From contig CAUAFT010000009.1 in NCBI GenBank assembly GCA_958428365.1, positions 62,001-126,000 of the forward strand: 64,000 nucleotides of DNA. Direction: 5' to 3'. Origin of the DNA: an uncultured Lachnospiraceae bacterium. GTDB taxonomy: Bacteria; Bacillota; Clostridia; Lachnospirales; Lachnospiraceae. Below are positions 52,679 through 61,270 of this stretch, in pieces. The position numbers were made by a program, and so were the translations under genes. Each line of letters starts with the position of its first letter. Positions within the stretch are counted from its first letter, which is position 1. The notes under the pieces were generated by a model. The model saw nothing but the letters and a program-made list of their open reading frames with translations. It was not told where the DNA came from and did no database searches.

Positions 52679-53215
52679 CTATGCATTTTCAACCCGTATC
52701 TGGCAGGACTGCATTGCCTCCAACGCGGTCTGATGACTCTTCGGTGTGACCCCGGCGCAGCAGGCGGCGTCTACAATGATCTCTGCCTCAGGTAAAAAGG
52801 CTTTGACCAGAAGCGCATTGGAGATCACACAGATGTCGGTACAGAGTCCTATCAGGGTGACGGTTCGGATCTCTTCCTCCCGGTCTGCCTCCTGTAGGAT
52901 CTCTCCCAGATCAGTGGAGCCGAAGGTGCCCTTATCGACGGGTTCCCTTATTATATTCGCTCCCTGGAGCTCCCTTAGATCGGAATGGATCTCCCAGCCC
53001 TGAGTTCCCCGGATACAATGCGGCACCGGAAGATTCCGCCCTTCCTGGGTGTGCAGATAGTTCTCTTCGTGGGTGTCGCGGGTGAAAAGCACCATTCCTG
53101 GAAAATTTTGAATTTTTTCCTTCACTTTCGGTACGATCTTTTTTGCTTCCCCGGTTCCAAGGGCTCCGTCTATAAAATCATTCTGCATATCTACTACGAT
53201 TAAAATATCCTGCAT
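52679..53215 (-). CDS. Cysteine hydrolase, isochorismatase/nicotinamidase-like
   Basis: A 178-residue isochorismatase-fold hydrolase. Catalytic Asp is in LIVVDMQNDFIDGALG (D9) and the catalytic Cys in LIGLCTDICVISNALL. The VLFTRDTHEENYLHTQEGRN and PHCIRGTQGWEI segments resemble nicotinamidases, which turn nicotinamide into nicotinate for NAD salvage. The substrate is not certain. It stands 50 bp before the thi promoter and 42 bp after the surface protein gene. Confidence 0.88.
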   Translation of the reverse strand: MQDILIVVDMQNDFIDGALGTGEAKKIVPKVKEKIQNFPGMVLFTRDTHEENYLHTQEGRNLPVPHCIRGTQGWEIHSDLRELQGANIIREPVDKGTFGSTDLGEILQEADREEEIRTVTLIGLCTDICVISNALLVKAFLPEAEIIVDAACCAGVTPKSHQTALEAMQSCQIRVENA

Positions 53216-53257
53216 GGTTTCCCCTCTCTCTCATATCCTCCGAATCTCTGACCCGTC

Positions 53258-55882
53258 TTATTTTTTCACTTTCACGCTCTTTGCTTTGGACCATTTGGAA
53301 TAGAATTTTACAGTCTTTTTCCCTGCCTTTACATTTTTATAGGTACAGATCCTGACATAGTATTTTTTCTTTGCCTTTAATTTTTTCACAGTTTTGGTGG
53401 TGGTCTTTTTATTTTTCACCGTCAATGTTTTGGTGGTTTTTCCCGAAAACTTTTTGCTGGTGGAATACTGGATCCTGTAACCATCCACCTGGGTGGTCTG
53501 CTTTTTCCATTTTACAGTAAAACCTTTGGAGCTTGCCGTTACCCTGGACAGGCTGGTGGATTTTGGCGTTATAGTGAAGTTCTTCTTCAATGTTCCCCCG
53601 TAATTTCCTTTGAACTGAACGGTCACGGCTGCCCTGCCAGGGTTCTTATTCTTTTGATAGGATACCGTATAACTGCCGGCTGGGATCACATTGCCCTGTC
53701 TGTCTTTTACGGTGACCTTTGGTTTCTTTTCACTGCCATTGTAGATGTAACTCTTTGCGGCAAGCGTCAGGGTCTTTGGCTGTGGAATGACAGTCTGCCG
53801 TAATATTTTTCCGCAGGAAGAACATTTCTCCGCTTTGCTTCCATCCCTGCCCGGAATGGCCTTGGTCAATGTCTGGACTACGTTGTGGGCTTTCTGCGGT
53901 ATTTCTTCGGTATAGCTGTCGCCGCAGACCGTGCATTGATAACTTTTTATGCCTTTTTCCGTACAGTCAGCTTCTTTTATGATCTGAGCTTTGTAATTAT
54001 GAATATGTTCTAATGGCTCCGCCGGATCCGGAGTCGGGGTTGGGTCAGGTTCCGGGGTCGGGGTCGGGTTAGGTTCCGGGGTTGGATCCGGGGCTTCCCC
54101 ACTGTATAGCTGGATCCGCAGTTCTGCCTTGATCCTGTCCTTTAAGGCTTTCACATCTGCCACCGTATTCAGATCTCCACGAAAGCCTTCGGAACAGAAC
54201 AGGAAGGTATAATCCCCTGTTCTTACGCCATCTGCCGCCCTCAGATAATAGGTATCCGCCTCATCTTCCGAAGCATTGAAACAAATCGTGTTACTCCAAT
54301 CTGTCCTGCCCAACAGATCCGGGTCGTCGCTCTCCCAATATTCCGTTTTCATTCCGATCACATAATCAAACCCATAGAATTCCCGATTCCTGACCTCTTC
54401 ATAGCTGATCCTGTTTCCATCCGCATCCCGCCAGATGATCTGACATTTGCCGGCGGCCTCTGCCTCTTGGAGATCAGAGGTGTCTGAGATCTTTTCCACA
54501 TTTATCCTGTCAGGGGCGGACACGATCTCAATGCTTCCCACTGTGACAGGCTGGATCTCTTCACTGTTCCCCTCGCCTTCCGTCCAGGCTCCTGCAACAT
54601 AATTCAGTTGATATCCTGCCTGTATCGACTTCTCTGCCAGAACAAAGTTCTGCTCCGTCTTGGACCATCCTGCTATGATATATCGATGCCCCGGATAAAG
54701 TATCCCCGGAAACAGACGGTTGTCCGTCTGAAACCTTGTGACTCCGCTCACACTGCCCTGAATCGTCAGACTTCCCTGTACGTTTAGTATCAGATCCCCT
54801 CTCTCATCGATCTGATTCTCAGGATCGTAGGCGCCGCCGGTAAAGTCTCCGGTAATCACCGCCTGGCTGACTCCATTCAGATCCAGATATGCCTGATCCC
54901 GCACCGTGATATTTTGAATATCCAAATCATCCGATGATGGCGTCCATCCGGCTTTTTCTTCCAACAGGATATTCCCGATTCCGCGGATCGCTCCATCTGA
55001 CAAAGAGCACTGCCGCAGGGTCAAAGATGTGTTGGCATTGCCGGAAAAACTCTTTGCTTTCATTCCCGTAACCGTTCCAAAGGAATTCGTCACGCCAGTC
55101 ACACAGACCGCCGCCTGACTGTTTCTCTCTGTGGAAACTGTCTCCCGCACAACGGTTTTGGCATCCAGATTCAACACCGCGTCACCGCTATATGGAACCT
55201 TTCCATCACTCTCTGTATCATGTCCCATATAGATTCCCTTGAACATGGTCTTATCATTCGCATTGATCACCGTCAACGAAGCATTATTTCCAATCTGTGT
55301 TCCGGAAAAACCGCCGCCATAGACGGTTGGCAGCAATTCCTCCTCCGTACCGCCAAGTCCCCCGATACTCGTACTGCCGCCTGCTCCGCCCTCCAGATAG
55401 GTGTCCACGTTATCCAGCGTCAGGCTGTGACCTGCCAGAAAGATCTCCCGGTGGGGTACGCTGCCCAGAGCGTCCGTCGATTCGAAATGCAGTTGGATAT
55501 TCCGAAAGCAGACATTGTCCCCCACAAGCTGGATCGGTCCCCGGCAATTCAAGGAACTTCCCGCAGTTGCCGTGATCACCGTATCTCCCGGAATCTCCAC
55601 CGGAAGGGTCCGCTTCATGGAATCCACCTGATCACCAATGGATATGACGCCGTCCACGATGATGGCACTTTTTTTCTGGCTCAGAGCCGCCATAAACTGA
55701 TCCCGGTTGGTGACGGTTACGGCTTCCTCTGTGGAGGAAGACCGGGTTACGGTCTGTATCTGCAATTCATATTCCGGCTGTGTGATGGACGGGGTGGCCG
55801 CCACTGCCGTCTCTCCCACCGTTCCTGCCAGAAATACTGCTGCTAATATAAGAGTTGCTGCACGTCTTTTTCCTGCTCCCAT
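53258..55882 (-). CDS. Large secreted cell-surface protein with Pro-rich linker and fibronectin-type C-terminus
   Basis: An 874-residue protein with a signal peptide (about 1-28). Residues 50-400 are rich in short beta strands, resembling pectate-lyase-like right-handed helices. A (TPxP)n Pro-rich linker lies near 612-635, followed by two CxxC-type pairs (CTVCGDSYTEEI, KCSSCGK) and Ig/Fn3-like domains in the last 200 residues. The end is very basic (Lys-rich), perhaps binding teichoic acids, and no LPxTG anchor is present. Probably an adhesin or cell-wall-associated protein; no enzymatic motif is certain. Confidence 0.8.
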   Translation of the reverse strand: MGAGKRRAATLILAAVFLAGTVGETAVAATPSITQPEYELQIQTVTRSSSTEEAVTVTNRDQFMAALSQKKSAIIVDGVISIGDQVDSMKRTLPVEIPGDTVITATAGSSLNCRGPIQLVGDNVCFRNIQLHFESTDALGSVPHREIFLAGHSLTLDNVDTYLEGGAGGSTSIGGLGGTEEELLPTVYGGGFSGTQIGNNASLTVINANDKTMFKGIYMGHDTESDGKVPYSGDAVLNLDAKTVVRETVSTERNSQAAVCVTGVTNSFGTVTGMKAKSFSGNANTSLTLRQCSLSDGAIRGIGNILLEEKAGWTPSSDDLDIQNITVRDQAYLDLNGVSQAVITGDFTGGAYDPENQIDERGDLILNVQGSLTIQGSVSGVTRFQTDNRLFPGILYPGHRYIIAGWSKTEQNFVLAEKSIQAGYQLNYVAGAWTEGEGNSEEIQPVTVGSIEIVSAPDRINVEKISDTSDLQEAEAAGKCQIIWRDADGNRISYEEVRNREFYGFDYVIGMKTEYWESDDPDLLGRTDWSNTICFNASEDEADTYYLRAADGVRTGDYTFLFCSEGFRGDLNTVADVKALKDRIKAELRIQLYSGEAPDPTPEPNPTPTPEPDPTPTPDPAEPLEHIHNYKAQIIKEADCTEKGIKSYQCTVCGDSYTEEIPQKAHNVVQTLTKAIPGRDGSKAEKCSSCGKILRQTVIPQPKTLTLAAKSYIYNGSEKKPKVTVKDRQGNVIPAGSYTVSYQKNKNPGRAAVTVQFKGNYGGTLKKNFTITPKSTSLSRVTASSKGFTVKWKKQTTQVDGYRIQYSTSKKFSGKTTKTLTVKNKKTTTKTVKKLKAKKKYYVRICTYKNVKAGKKTVKFYSKWSKAKSVKVKK

Positions 55883-56032
55883 ATTTTTCTCCTATGTGTC
55901 TGCAAAACCTGGTATCTGTTACTTGTATTCTAACAAGCAACGGGGGTGGGAGCAATAGAAAGTTGGGATTATTTGTATTTTTCTGTACACTCGTCCCCTC
56001 TTTCCGTTAGGATCATCTTCCGGCATATAAAT

Positions 56033-57829
56033 TCAAATTGGCAGACTATCCTCCACGCACAACACGCCCCACCCAATCATCGGATTTGGATACTCCTGCA
56101 CCGCCTCGATCTGTCTCGCTCCGCGGATCAGATAGGCCTTCACTTTCTCCCCATACAAAAACGGATCATTTCCATCCACGATCCCCCACTGCATCAAAAG
56201 AGCCGCCCCTCCCGTCACAAAAGGAGTCGCCATGGAAGTCCCCGACGCTGTCACATAACCCCCTCCCGGAGCACAGGAGGTAATATTCACCCCCGGAGCC
56301 GCAAGATCCGGCTTGATCTGATTCGTCTGCCGTGTATATCCCCGCCCGGAAAAGTCCGCAAGCTGCATGGAGTAGGAATCATAAGCCCCCACCGTAATCA
56401 CCTTAGAAGCCGTGGAGGGGATCGTCAGTGTCGTTTCCTCGGAAGGATATAAAAATCCCGTTCCCTGGCTCAACACTGTCTGACCTGGCAGCCACATATT
56501 ATAAGATCCCAACACGATCCTTCTGGGGATCAGCTCGATTCTCCAGACTCCGCTGTCAATATAATCCCGCACAGGTAAAAAGGAGATATAGATCTCCTGA
56601 TAAGGACTGTAAGGGCTGGGTTCCCCATAATAGATCAGAAGCTGCGTCCCATCCGCTGCAATTCTCTGGGTTCCCAGCACCTTTTGGATGGGTCCGATCC
56701 TCTTTCCCGACGGAAGAACAAGGGCAATATCAAATTCATCCACATAGCTCTTCCAGATCTGTAGACTCAGTGAAGTCTCATAAGGAGCCACCGCCAGCTG
56801 AATCTCCTCCGCATATCCGTCTCTCAATATCCCCTGCGTATGTCCTCTGGCCGCTCCCTCATTGCCGCTGCCCACGCAGATCACACTTTTCCCGTAGCTC
56901 GCCATATCATCCAAAAACGTTTCCAGAAGAGAAGTCCCGCTGTGACCTCCATAGGTGTTGCCGATGCTGATATTCACCGCCACCGGTCTGTTGTATTCGA
57001 CAGACTTTCGCACCACATAATCCAACGCTGTCATCAATTCTGTGGTTCTTGGAAATGCATTTTCTCTCGGAACTCCCAGCTTCACGACTAACAGTTCGCT
57101 CTGTGGGGCGGCTCCCGTATATCTGCCCTGGGACGCCCTTCCGTTTCCAGCCGCGATCCCCGCCACATGAGTTCCATGACCGCTGGTGTCCCGGCTGGGA
57201 ACAATCTGTAATCCCGCCGCTTCGCCTCCTGCCAGACCGCCTCCCAGCATTCCACTTCCTGTTGTTCCCGCCGCCGACAACGCCCGGTTGATCTCCTCTC
57301 TGGAAAATTCCACCCCTCTTTGAAAAGAATAGGGAGGCCGTTCCCCCTCCCGCGGTGTCAGAGTCTGATCCCAGATATTGAGAATCCGGGTGCTTCCGTC
57401 GGCATTGCGAAAATCAGGATGAAAATAATCGATTCCCGAATCGATGATCGCCGTAATCACGCCCCGTCCTGTCAGGTTGAAGGGACTCCGCCGCACCGGA
57501 GGGATACAGGAAGCCCGGATCCCCTGATCCAGCGAAAAAAAGAGATTCTTTGGCTTCTCCACATATTCGATCTCCGGGCGGGCAGTGATCTCCTCAATCA
57601 GATGTTCCGGCACCCGCAGGATCGCATATTCGTTGCTGAGATTCTCTACAATGATCCCTCTCTCCAGATCCTGAAGGCTCTCAATATCCCCGCTGTATTT
57701 CACGATCAGCTCCCAGGTATTTGTCAGCTTCTCATACCCTACATCCAGTTCCAGGGATTTTTCCCGTTCCTCCTGTGTGGCATCCAATGCCAGATTCAGA
57801 AGATTTTCCAGCTTTGCATTATTTTCCAT
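56033..57829 (-). CDS. Subtilisin-like serine protease, Csp germination-protease type
   Basis: In clostridial spores Csp proteases cleave pro-SleC to start cortex breakdown. The ATG at 57829 (598 residues) follows GAAGGAATT; an in-frame ATG lies 18 bp upstream. It has a propeptide (1-115), then the S8 domain with a full triad: D130 in IIDSGIDYFHPDF, H218 in DTSGHGTHVAGIAAG, and S532 in SGTSMATPF, with a jelly-roll-like insert around 330-460. The complete triad suggests an active CspB-like protease, not a pseudoprotease sensor. It is monocistronic; SleC is not in the window. Confidence 0.9.
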   Translation of the reverse strand: MENNAKLENLLNLALDATQEEREKSLELDVGYEKLTNTWELIVKYSGDIESLQDLERGIIVENLSNEYAILRVPEHLIEEITARPEIEYVEKPKNLFFSLDQGIRASCIPPVRRSPFNLTGRGVITAIIDSGIDYFHPDFRNADGSTRILNIWDQTLTPREGERPPYSFQRGVEFSREEINRALSAAGTTGSGMLGGGLAGGEAAGLQIVPSRDTSGHGTHVAGIAAGNGRASQGRYTGAAPQSELLVVKLGVPRENAFPRTTELMTALDYVVRKSVEYNRPVAVNISIGNTYGGHSGTSLLETFLDDMASYGKSVICVGSGNEGAARGHTQGILRDGYAEEIQLAVAPYETSLSLQIWKSYVDEFDIALVLPSGKRIGPIQKVLGTQRIAADGTQLLIYYGEPSPYSPYQEIYISFLPVRDYIDSGVWRIELIPRRIVLGSYNMWLPGQTVLSQGTGFLYPSEETTLTIPSTASKVITVGAYDSYSMQLADFSGRGYTRQTNQIKPDLAAPGVNITSCAPGGGYVTASGTSMATPFVTGGAALLMQWGIVDGNDPFLYGEKVKAYLIRGARQIEAVQEYPNPMIGWGVLCVEDSLPI

Positions 57830-57929
57830 AATTCCTTCTCTTATCATTCCGATAGATTTTTAACAGTTTACGGGTATGGAAAATAAAATATTCATTTCGT
57901 TCCGCAGCTTACTTTCACAGCAGCTGCAT

Positions 57930-60323
57930 CTATATCAGATACCTCTGCATTTTCTTTGCTTTTTTCAAAGCCTCCTCAAAATCTCCCTCCAGGATAAATT
58001 TCTCGATCTCCCTGATATCCTCCTGCATGTCCGTTCTGAGGATTCCCTGTGACAATTCATCCAGGATCCGTTCTGTTTTTACCAGATCATAATATTCCAG
58101 TGAGTTTTCCAGCCGCCCGATCCGTTCATTCAGGTATTCTGTGTCCGCGCTCTCTTCTGTTTCCTCCGGTGGCTCTTCTAAGAGAATTTTTTCCTTCGGC
58201 AGTATATGATAGAGGATCTCTTTTAATTTTTCTTCCCTCAACGGTTTGAAAATACACTCTTCAAATCCCGCCTCCAGCATCTCCTCTCTCACGCCCTCAA
58301 TGTCATTGGACGTTAAAAGCACTGCCGGAGTACTCTGATCGTAGACCCGGAATAATTTCAGCGTTCCTTTTCCGTCCAGATCCGGCATCATCTGATCCAG
58401 CAATATGAGATCTGCCTGCAGCCCCTTTTCCACTTCCTCCAAAAATGCCTCCCCACTCTGGAATTGATGCGTCCTGATCTGATAATAATGAAGGGCATGC
58501 TCCGCCACCTTCAGATTGATGGGACTGTCATCCACCACCACAACCTCCGCTTTTGGCGCAGTAAAATCCGGAACTCCTGCCCCGGAAAACAGTTTTCCCT
58601 GCTCTACAGGTTCCGCATCCACCACCTTCTGGCGAATATTTATGACAAACTCCGATCCAAGACCCACGGTGCTGACAAAGGTGATATCTCCATCCATCAG
58701 CGTTGCCAGCTTTCTCGCCAATGACAGCCCAAGACCTGTGCCCTCCTCTTTTTGCGGCTCCTGTTCGCCCCGGTCAAACTCTCCGAAGATCCGGTCATAA
58801 TCCTCCTGACGGATCCCGTTTCCCGTATCCTGTATCTTAAACAGCAATCGACAGTTGTCCATACTTTCCATTCTGCCGCTGACCTTCAAGAATACCTGCC
58901 CCCGCTCCGTGAACTTAATGGCGTTTCCAATGACAGCTTCTAAGATCTGCTGTATCTTCAGATCATCCCCAAAGTATGCCCGCGGCGTGTCCTCATCAAT
59001 TTCCACGATAAATTCCAGATTTTTCTGTTCTACTTTTTTGATCATATTCTGGTATACTCTGCGCACCAGTTCCTGTAAGGGATACTCCACCTGTATCAGA
59101 TGCATTTTTCCGGAATCGATCTTAGAATAGTCCAACACATCACTGAGCATTCTCTGTAATCTATCTGCCGCCTGCTTTAATTGTTCGAGATTTGACCGCT
59201 CCGGCGCCGTCAGATTTGCATTTTGCAGGATCTTGGTCATTCCGTTGATGGTGTTCATGGGAATGCGGAACTCATGGGAGATATTCTGGAGAAACTGTGA
59301 CTTCGCCCTGGAGGCGTTTTCCGTCTCTGTTTTCAGTGCCAGGATCTCCTGTTCCTTCTTCTCCCGTTCCGTGACGTCAATGATCAGGATCATATACCCT
59401 TTTTGCTGTTGTTCCTCTCCCACGGAGGCTGTACGGATCTCGTATGTCCGCTCCCCACTGCGGTAGGTTCCATACTGCTCCTTCACCATGGATTCCCACA
59501 GCCTTTTCTGAACATTCGGGGAATACCTCCCCTGATCCGCAAAGATCTCCTTCGCCACCCGGTTGGCATACAAGAGCTTCCTGTCGCGATCCAGAACCAT
59601 GATTCCATCGGACATATTCTCGATGGCGCTCTGTTTTGCCTCCTCCACAGTGTCCATCATTCCCATCTTCGTCACCGCCGCTATCAGCGTGAACAACGAC
59701 ACCGAATATGCGGCAGAAGAAATATCAAAGCCCCTCTCGAAATCCGTTACGATCAGGGTAAGGATCGCCAGAGGCATCATTCCGCTAAGGAGCATACAGA
59801 CCCGAAATCTCATGCTCACAAAACTATTGTGTTTCACACAGATATGACTGAAATAGATGAAACTCACCAGCTTGACGACCTGGCTTAACAGATAATAATT
59901 ATAGAAGGGTCCCGGTACCAGCCTCTCAAAATTCATGGGACCTGTAAAAGTAATTTTACGATAAAAAAGAGTATGATACTCGCTGGTGAGAAGAAATAAA
60001 AGAACTATAGCGTCAGAGACAAAGAGAAGTCTGGATGTCTTCTTTCCGGTGATCATTCCCAGATAGCGCCCGATAAACAGCAGCATCAACGTTGCCACAA
60101 AACACTTTCCCATCAGACTGAACCTGGCAGCCAACAGCGCCTCCTGTGAAGAATGAGCCGTGATCTGAGAAAGATATCCCAGGCTTCCCCAGAAGGCTGC
60201 CAGCGAGGCTGCCGCCAGGGTATCCCTATTCTTTACCTCTTTTTTGGATACAACGTAATACAGGGATATAAACCCCAACACCACGACTATGATCTGAATC
60301 CCCGTATATATGTATTGACTCAT
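57930..60323 (-). CDS. Hybrid histidine kinase with PAS, receiver and C-terminal helical module
   Basis: A 797-residue membrane kinase. Seven or eight transmembrane helices lie in residues 5-220 (7TM-type N-terminal region), followed by a PAS domain (about 235-330). The HisKA box is unusual: HEFRIPMNTI instead of HEIRTP, His kept. HATPase motifs are QILEAVIGNAIKFTERGQ and GTGLGLSLARK. The receiver has its Asp in LILLDQMMPDLDG. The last 70 residues are the helical module shared with neighbours. No HPt was found. It starts 24 bp after the response regulator gene. Confidence 0.9.
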   Translation of the reverse strand: MSQYIYTGIQIIVVVLGFISLYYVVSKKEVKNRDTLAAASLAAFWGSLGYLSQITAHSSQEALLAARFSLMGKCFVATLMLLFIGRYLGMITGKKTSRLLFVSDAIVLLFLLTSEYHTLFYRKITFTGPMNFERLVPGPFYNYYLLSQVVKLVSFIYFSHICVKHNSFVSMRFRVCMLLSGMMPLAILTLIVTDFERGFDISSAAYSVSLFTLIAAVTKMGMMDTVEEAKQSAIENMSDGIMVLDRDRKLLYANRVAKEIFADQGRYSPNVQKRLWESMVKEQYGTYRSGERTYEIRTASVGEEQQQKGYMILIIDVTEREKKEQEILALKTETENASRAKSQFLQNISHEFRIPMNTINGMTKILQNANLTAPERSNLEQLKQAADRLQRMLSDVLDYSKIDSGKMHLIQVEYPLQELVRRVYQNMIKKVEQKNLEFIVEIDEDTPRAYFGDDLKIQQILEAVIGNAIKFTERGQVFLKVSGRMESMDNCRLLFKIQDTGNGIRQEDYDRIFGEFDRGEQEPQKEEGTGLGLSLARKLATLMDGDITFVSTVGLGSEFVINIRQKVVDAEPVEQGKLFSGAGVPDFTAPKAEVVVVDDSPINLKVAEHALHYYQIRTHQFQSGEAFLEEVEKGLQADLILLDQMMPDLDGKGTLKLFRVYDQSTPAVLLTSNDIEGVREEMLEAGFEECIFKPLREEKLKEILYHILPKEKILLEEPPEETEESADTEYLNERIGRLENSLEYYDLVKTERILDELSQGILRTDMQEDIREIEKFILEGDFEEALKKAKKMQRYLI

Positions 60324-60347
60324 TCCGACTCCTCCAATACACTGCTT

Positions 60348-61253
60348 CTATTTTAGGTGCTTTGTCTGATAACCCTTCCCCGGACCTTCGTTTTTCAGCA
60401 TGCCCGGTTTCTTCAGATCCTCCAAAAGCCCATAGAGCAGCTTTTCCGCTTCATCATCATCGTATTCCCTGAGCTTTTCCGTCACCTCGTCCAACACATC
60501 CGCCACATGATCCGGCAGGTCAAACCGCTCCAGCTCCTTGACCTTCGCCAGGGCTTCTTTGATCCTGAAATTCTCCAATTCGTCCAGAATATAGAGGATT
60601 CTGGCATTGATCTCTCCCGTATTGATCGGCATGGAACTGAAGGCGGAGCCATTTTTTTCAAACATATGGATGACTCTCTCCACCATATTCGAGGCTCCCT
60701 TCGTGTCCCCGTTTTCCAGCTTCTGCTTTGCCGTCTTCATCCTGCCGGAGATATCATCCTGAATCTGGAAGCCCAAAACCTCGTCCATCTTAAAGGCAGC
60801 CTGTTTCGTTCTGCTTTCCTCGATATCTGAAAAAATATCCTGCAGGCGGTGGTAAAGCTCCTCATCCTCCATCGGCAGTACACCGAGGCGCTTAAACACC
60901 TTCTCAATGCGGTCGTGCAGTTCCTCCGCATCCACCGGCTTTGCAATATAATCCATAATACCCAGCTTTGCGCCCTCCAACACCGTAAATTTATCTTTTT
61001 TTGTGGTAAGGAAGATTACCGGAACCGTGATTCCGTTTTCCTGGGTACGGATCTCTTTGAGCGTCTCAATTCCATCCATCAACGGCATCTGTACGTCCAA
61101 CAGGATCAGATCCACCCTCTCCCGATACAGATATTTGATGGCACGGCGTCCTGACAGCATGGGAATGACTTCATACTTATCTTTTAACTCCTGTTCCACC
61201 GTCGCAAGATTTACCGTGTTATCATCCACAACCATAATCTTCATTTTTTCCAT
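60348..61253 (-). CDS. Response regulator with two helical modules
   Basis: A 301-residue protein. The receiver (1-120) has D53 in LLDVQMPLMDG and the Lys in IAKPVDAEELHDR. No DNA-binding, HD-GYP or GGDEF domain follows. Instead residues about 138-207 and 213-292 look like two copies of the helical module found at the C-termini of three hybrid kinases here (second copy DELENFRIKEALAKVKELER and EYDDDEAEKLLYGLLEDL). It may act through protein contacts. It lies between two hybrid kinases with gaps of 24 and 17 bp. Confidence 0.85.
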   Translation of the reverse strand: MEKMKIMVVDDNTVNLATVEQELKDKYEVIPMLSGRRAIKYLYRERVDLILLDVQMPLMDGIETLKEIRTQENGITVPVIFLTTKKDKFTVLEGAKLGIMDYIAKPVDAEELHDRIEKVFKRLGVLPMEDEELYHRLQDIFSDIEESRTKQAAFKMDEVLGFQIQDDISGRMKTAKQKLENGDTKGASNMVERVIHMFEKNGSAFSSMPINTGEINARILYILDELENFRIKEALAKVKELERFDLPDHVADVLDEVTEKLREYDDDEAEKLLYGLLEDLKKPGMLKNEGPGKGYQTKHLK

Positions 61254-61270
61254 TTCTGTACCTCCATCTC

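Noticed and set aside
54028..54095. Tandem DNA repeat in the surface protein gene
   Set aside because: It simply encodes the Pro/Thr/Glu-rich linker, common in Gram-positive surface proteins.
57830..57929. SigG/SigE promoter before the Csp protease gene
   Set aside because: GAATA and CATACCC are present but spaced about 10 bp, outside the accepted range.
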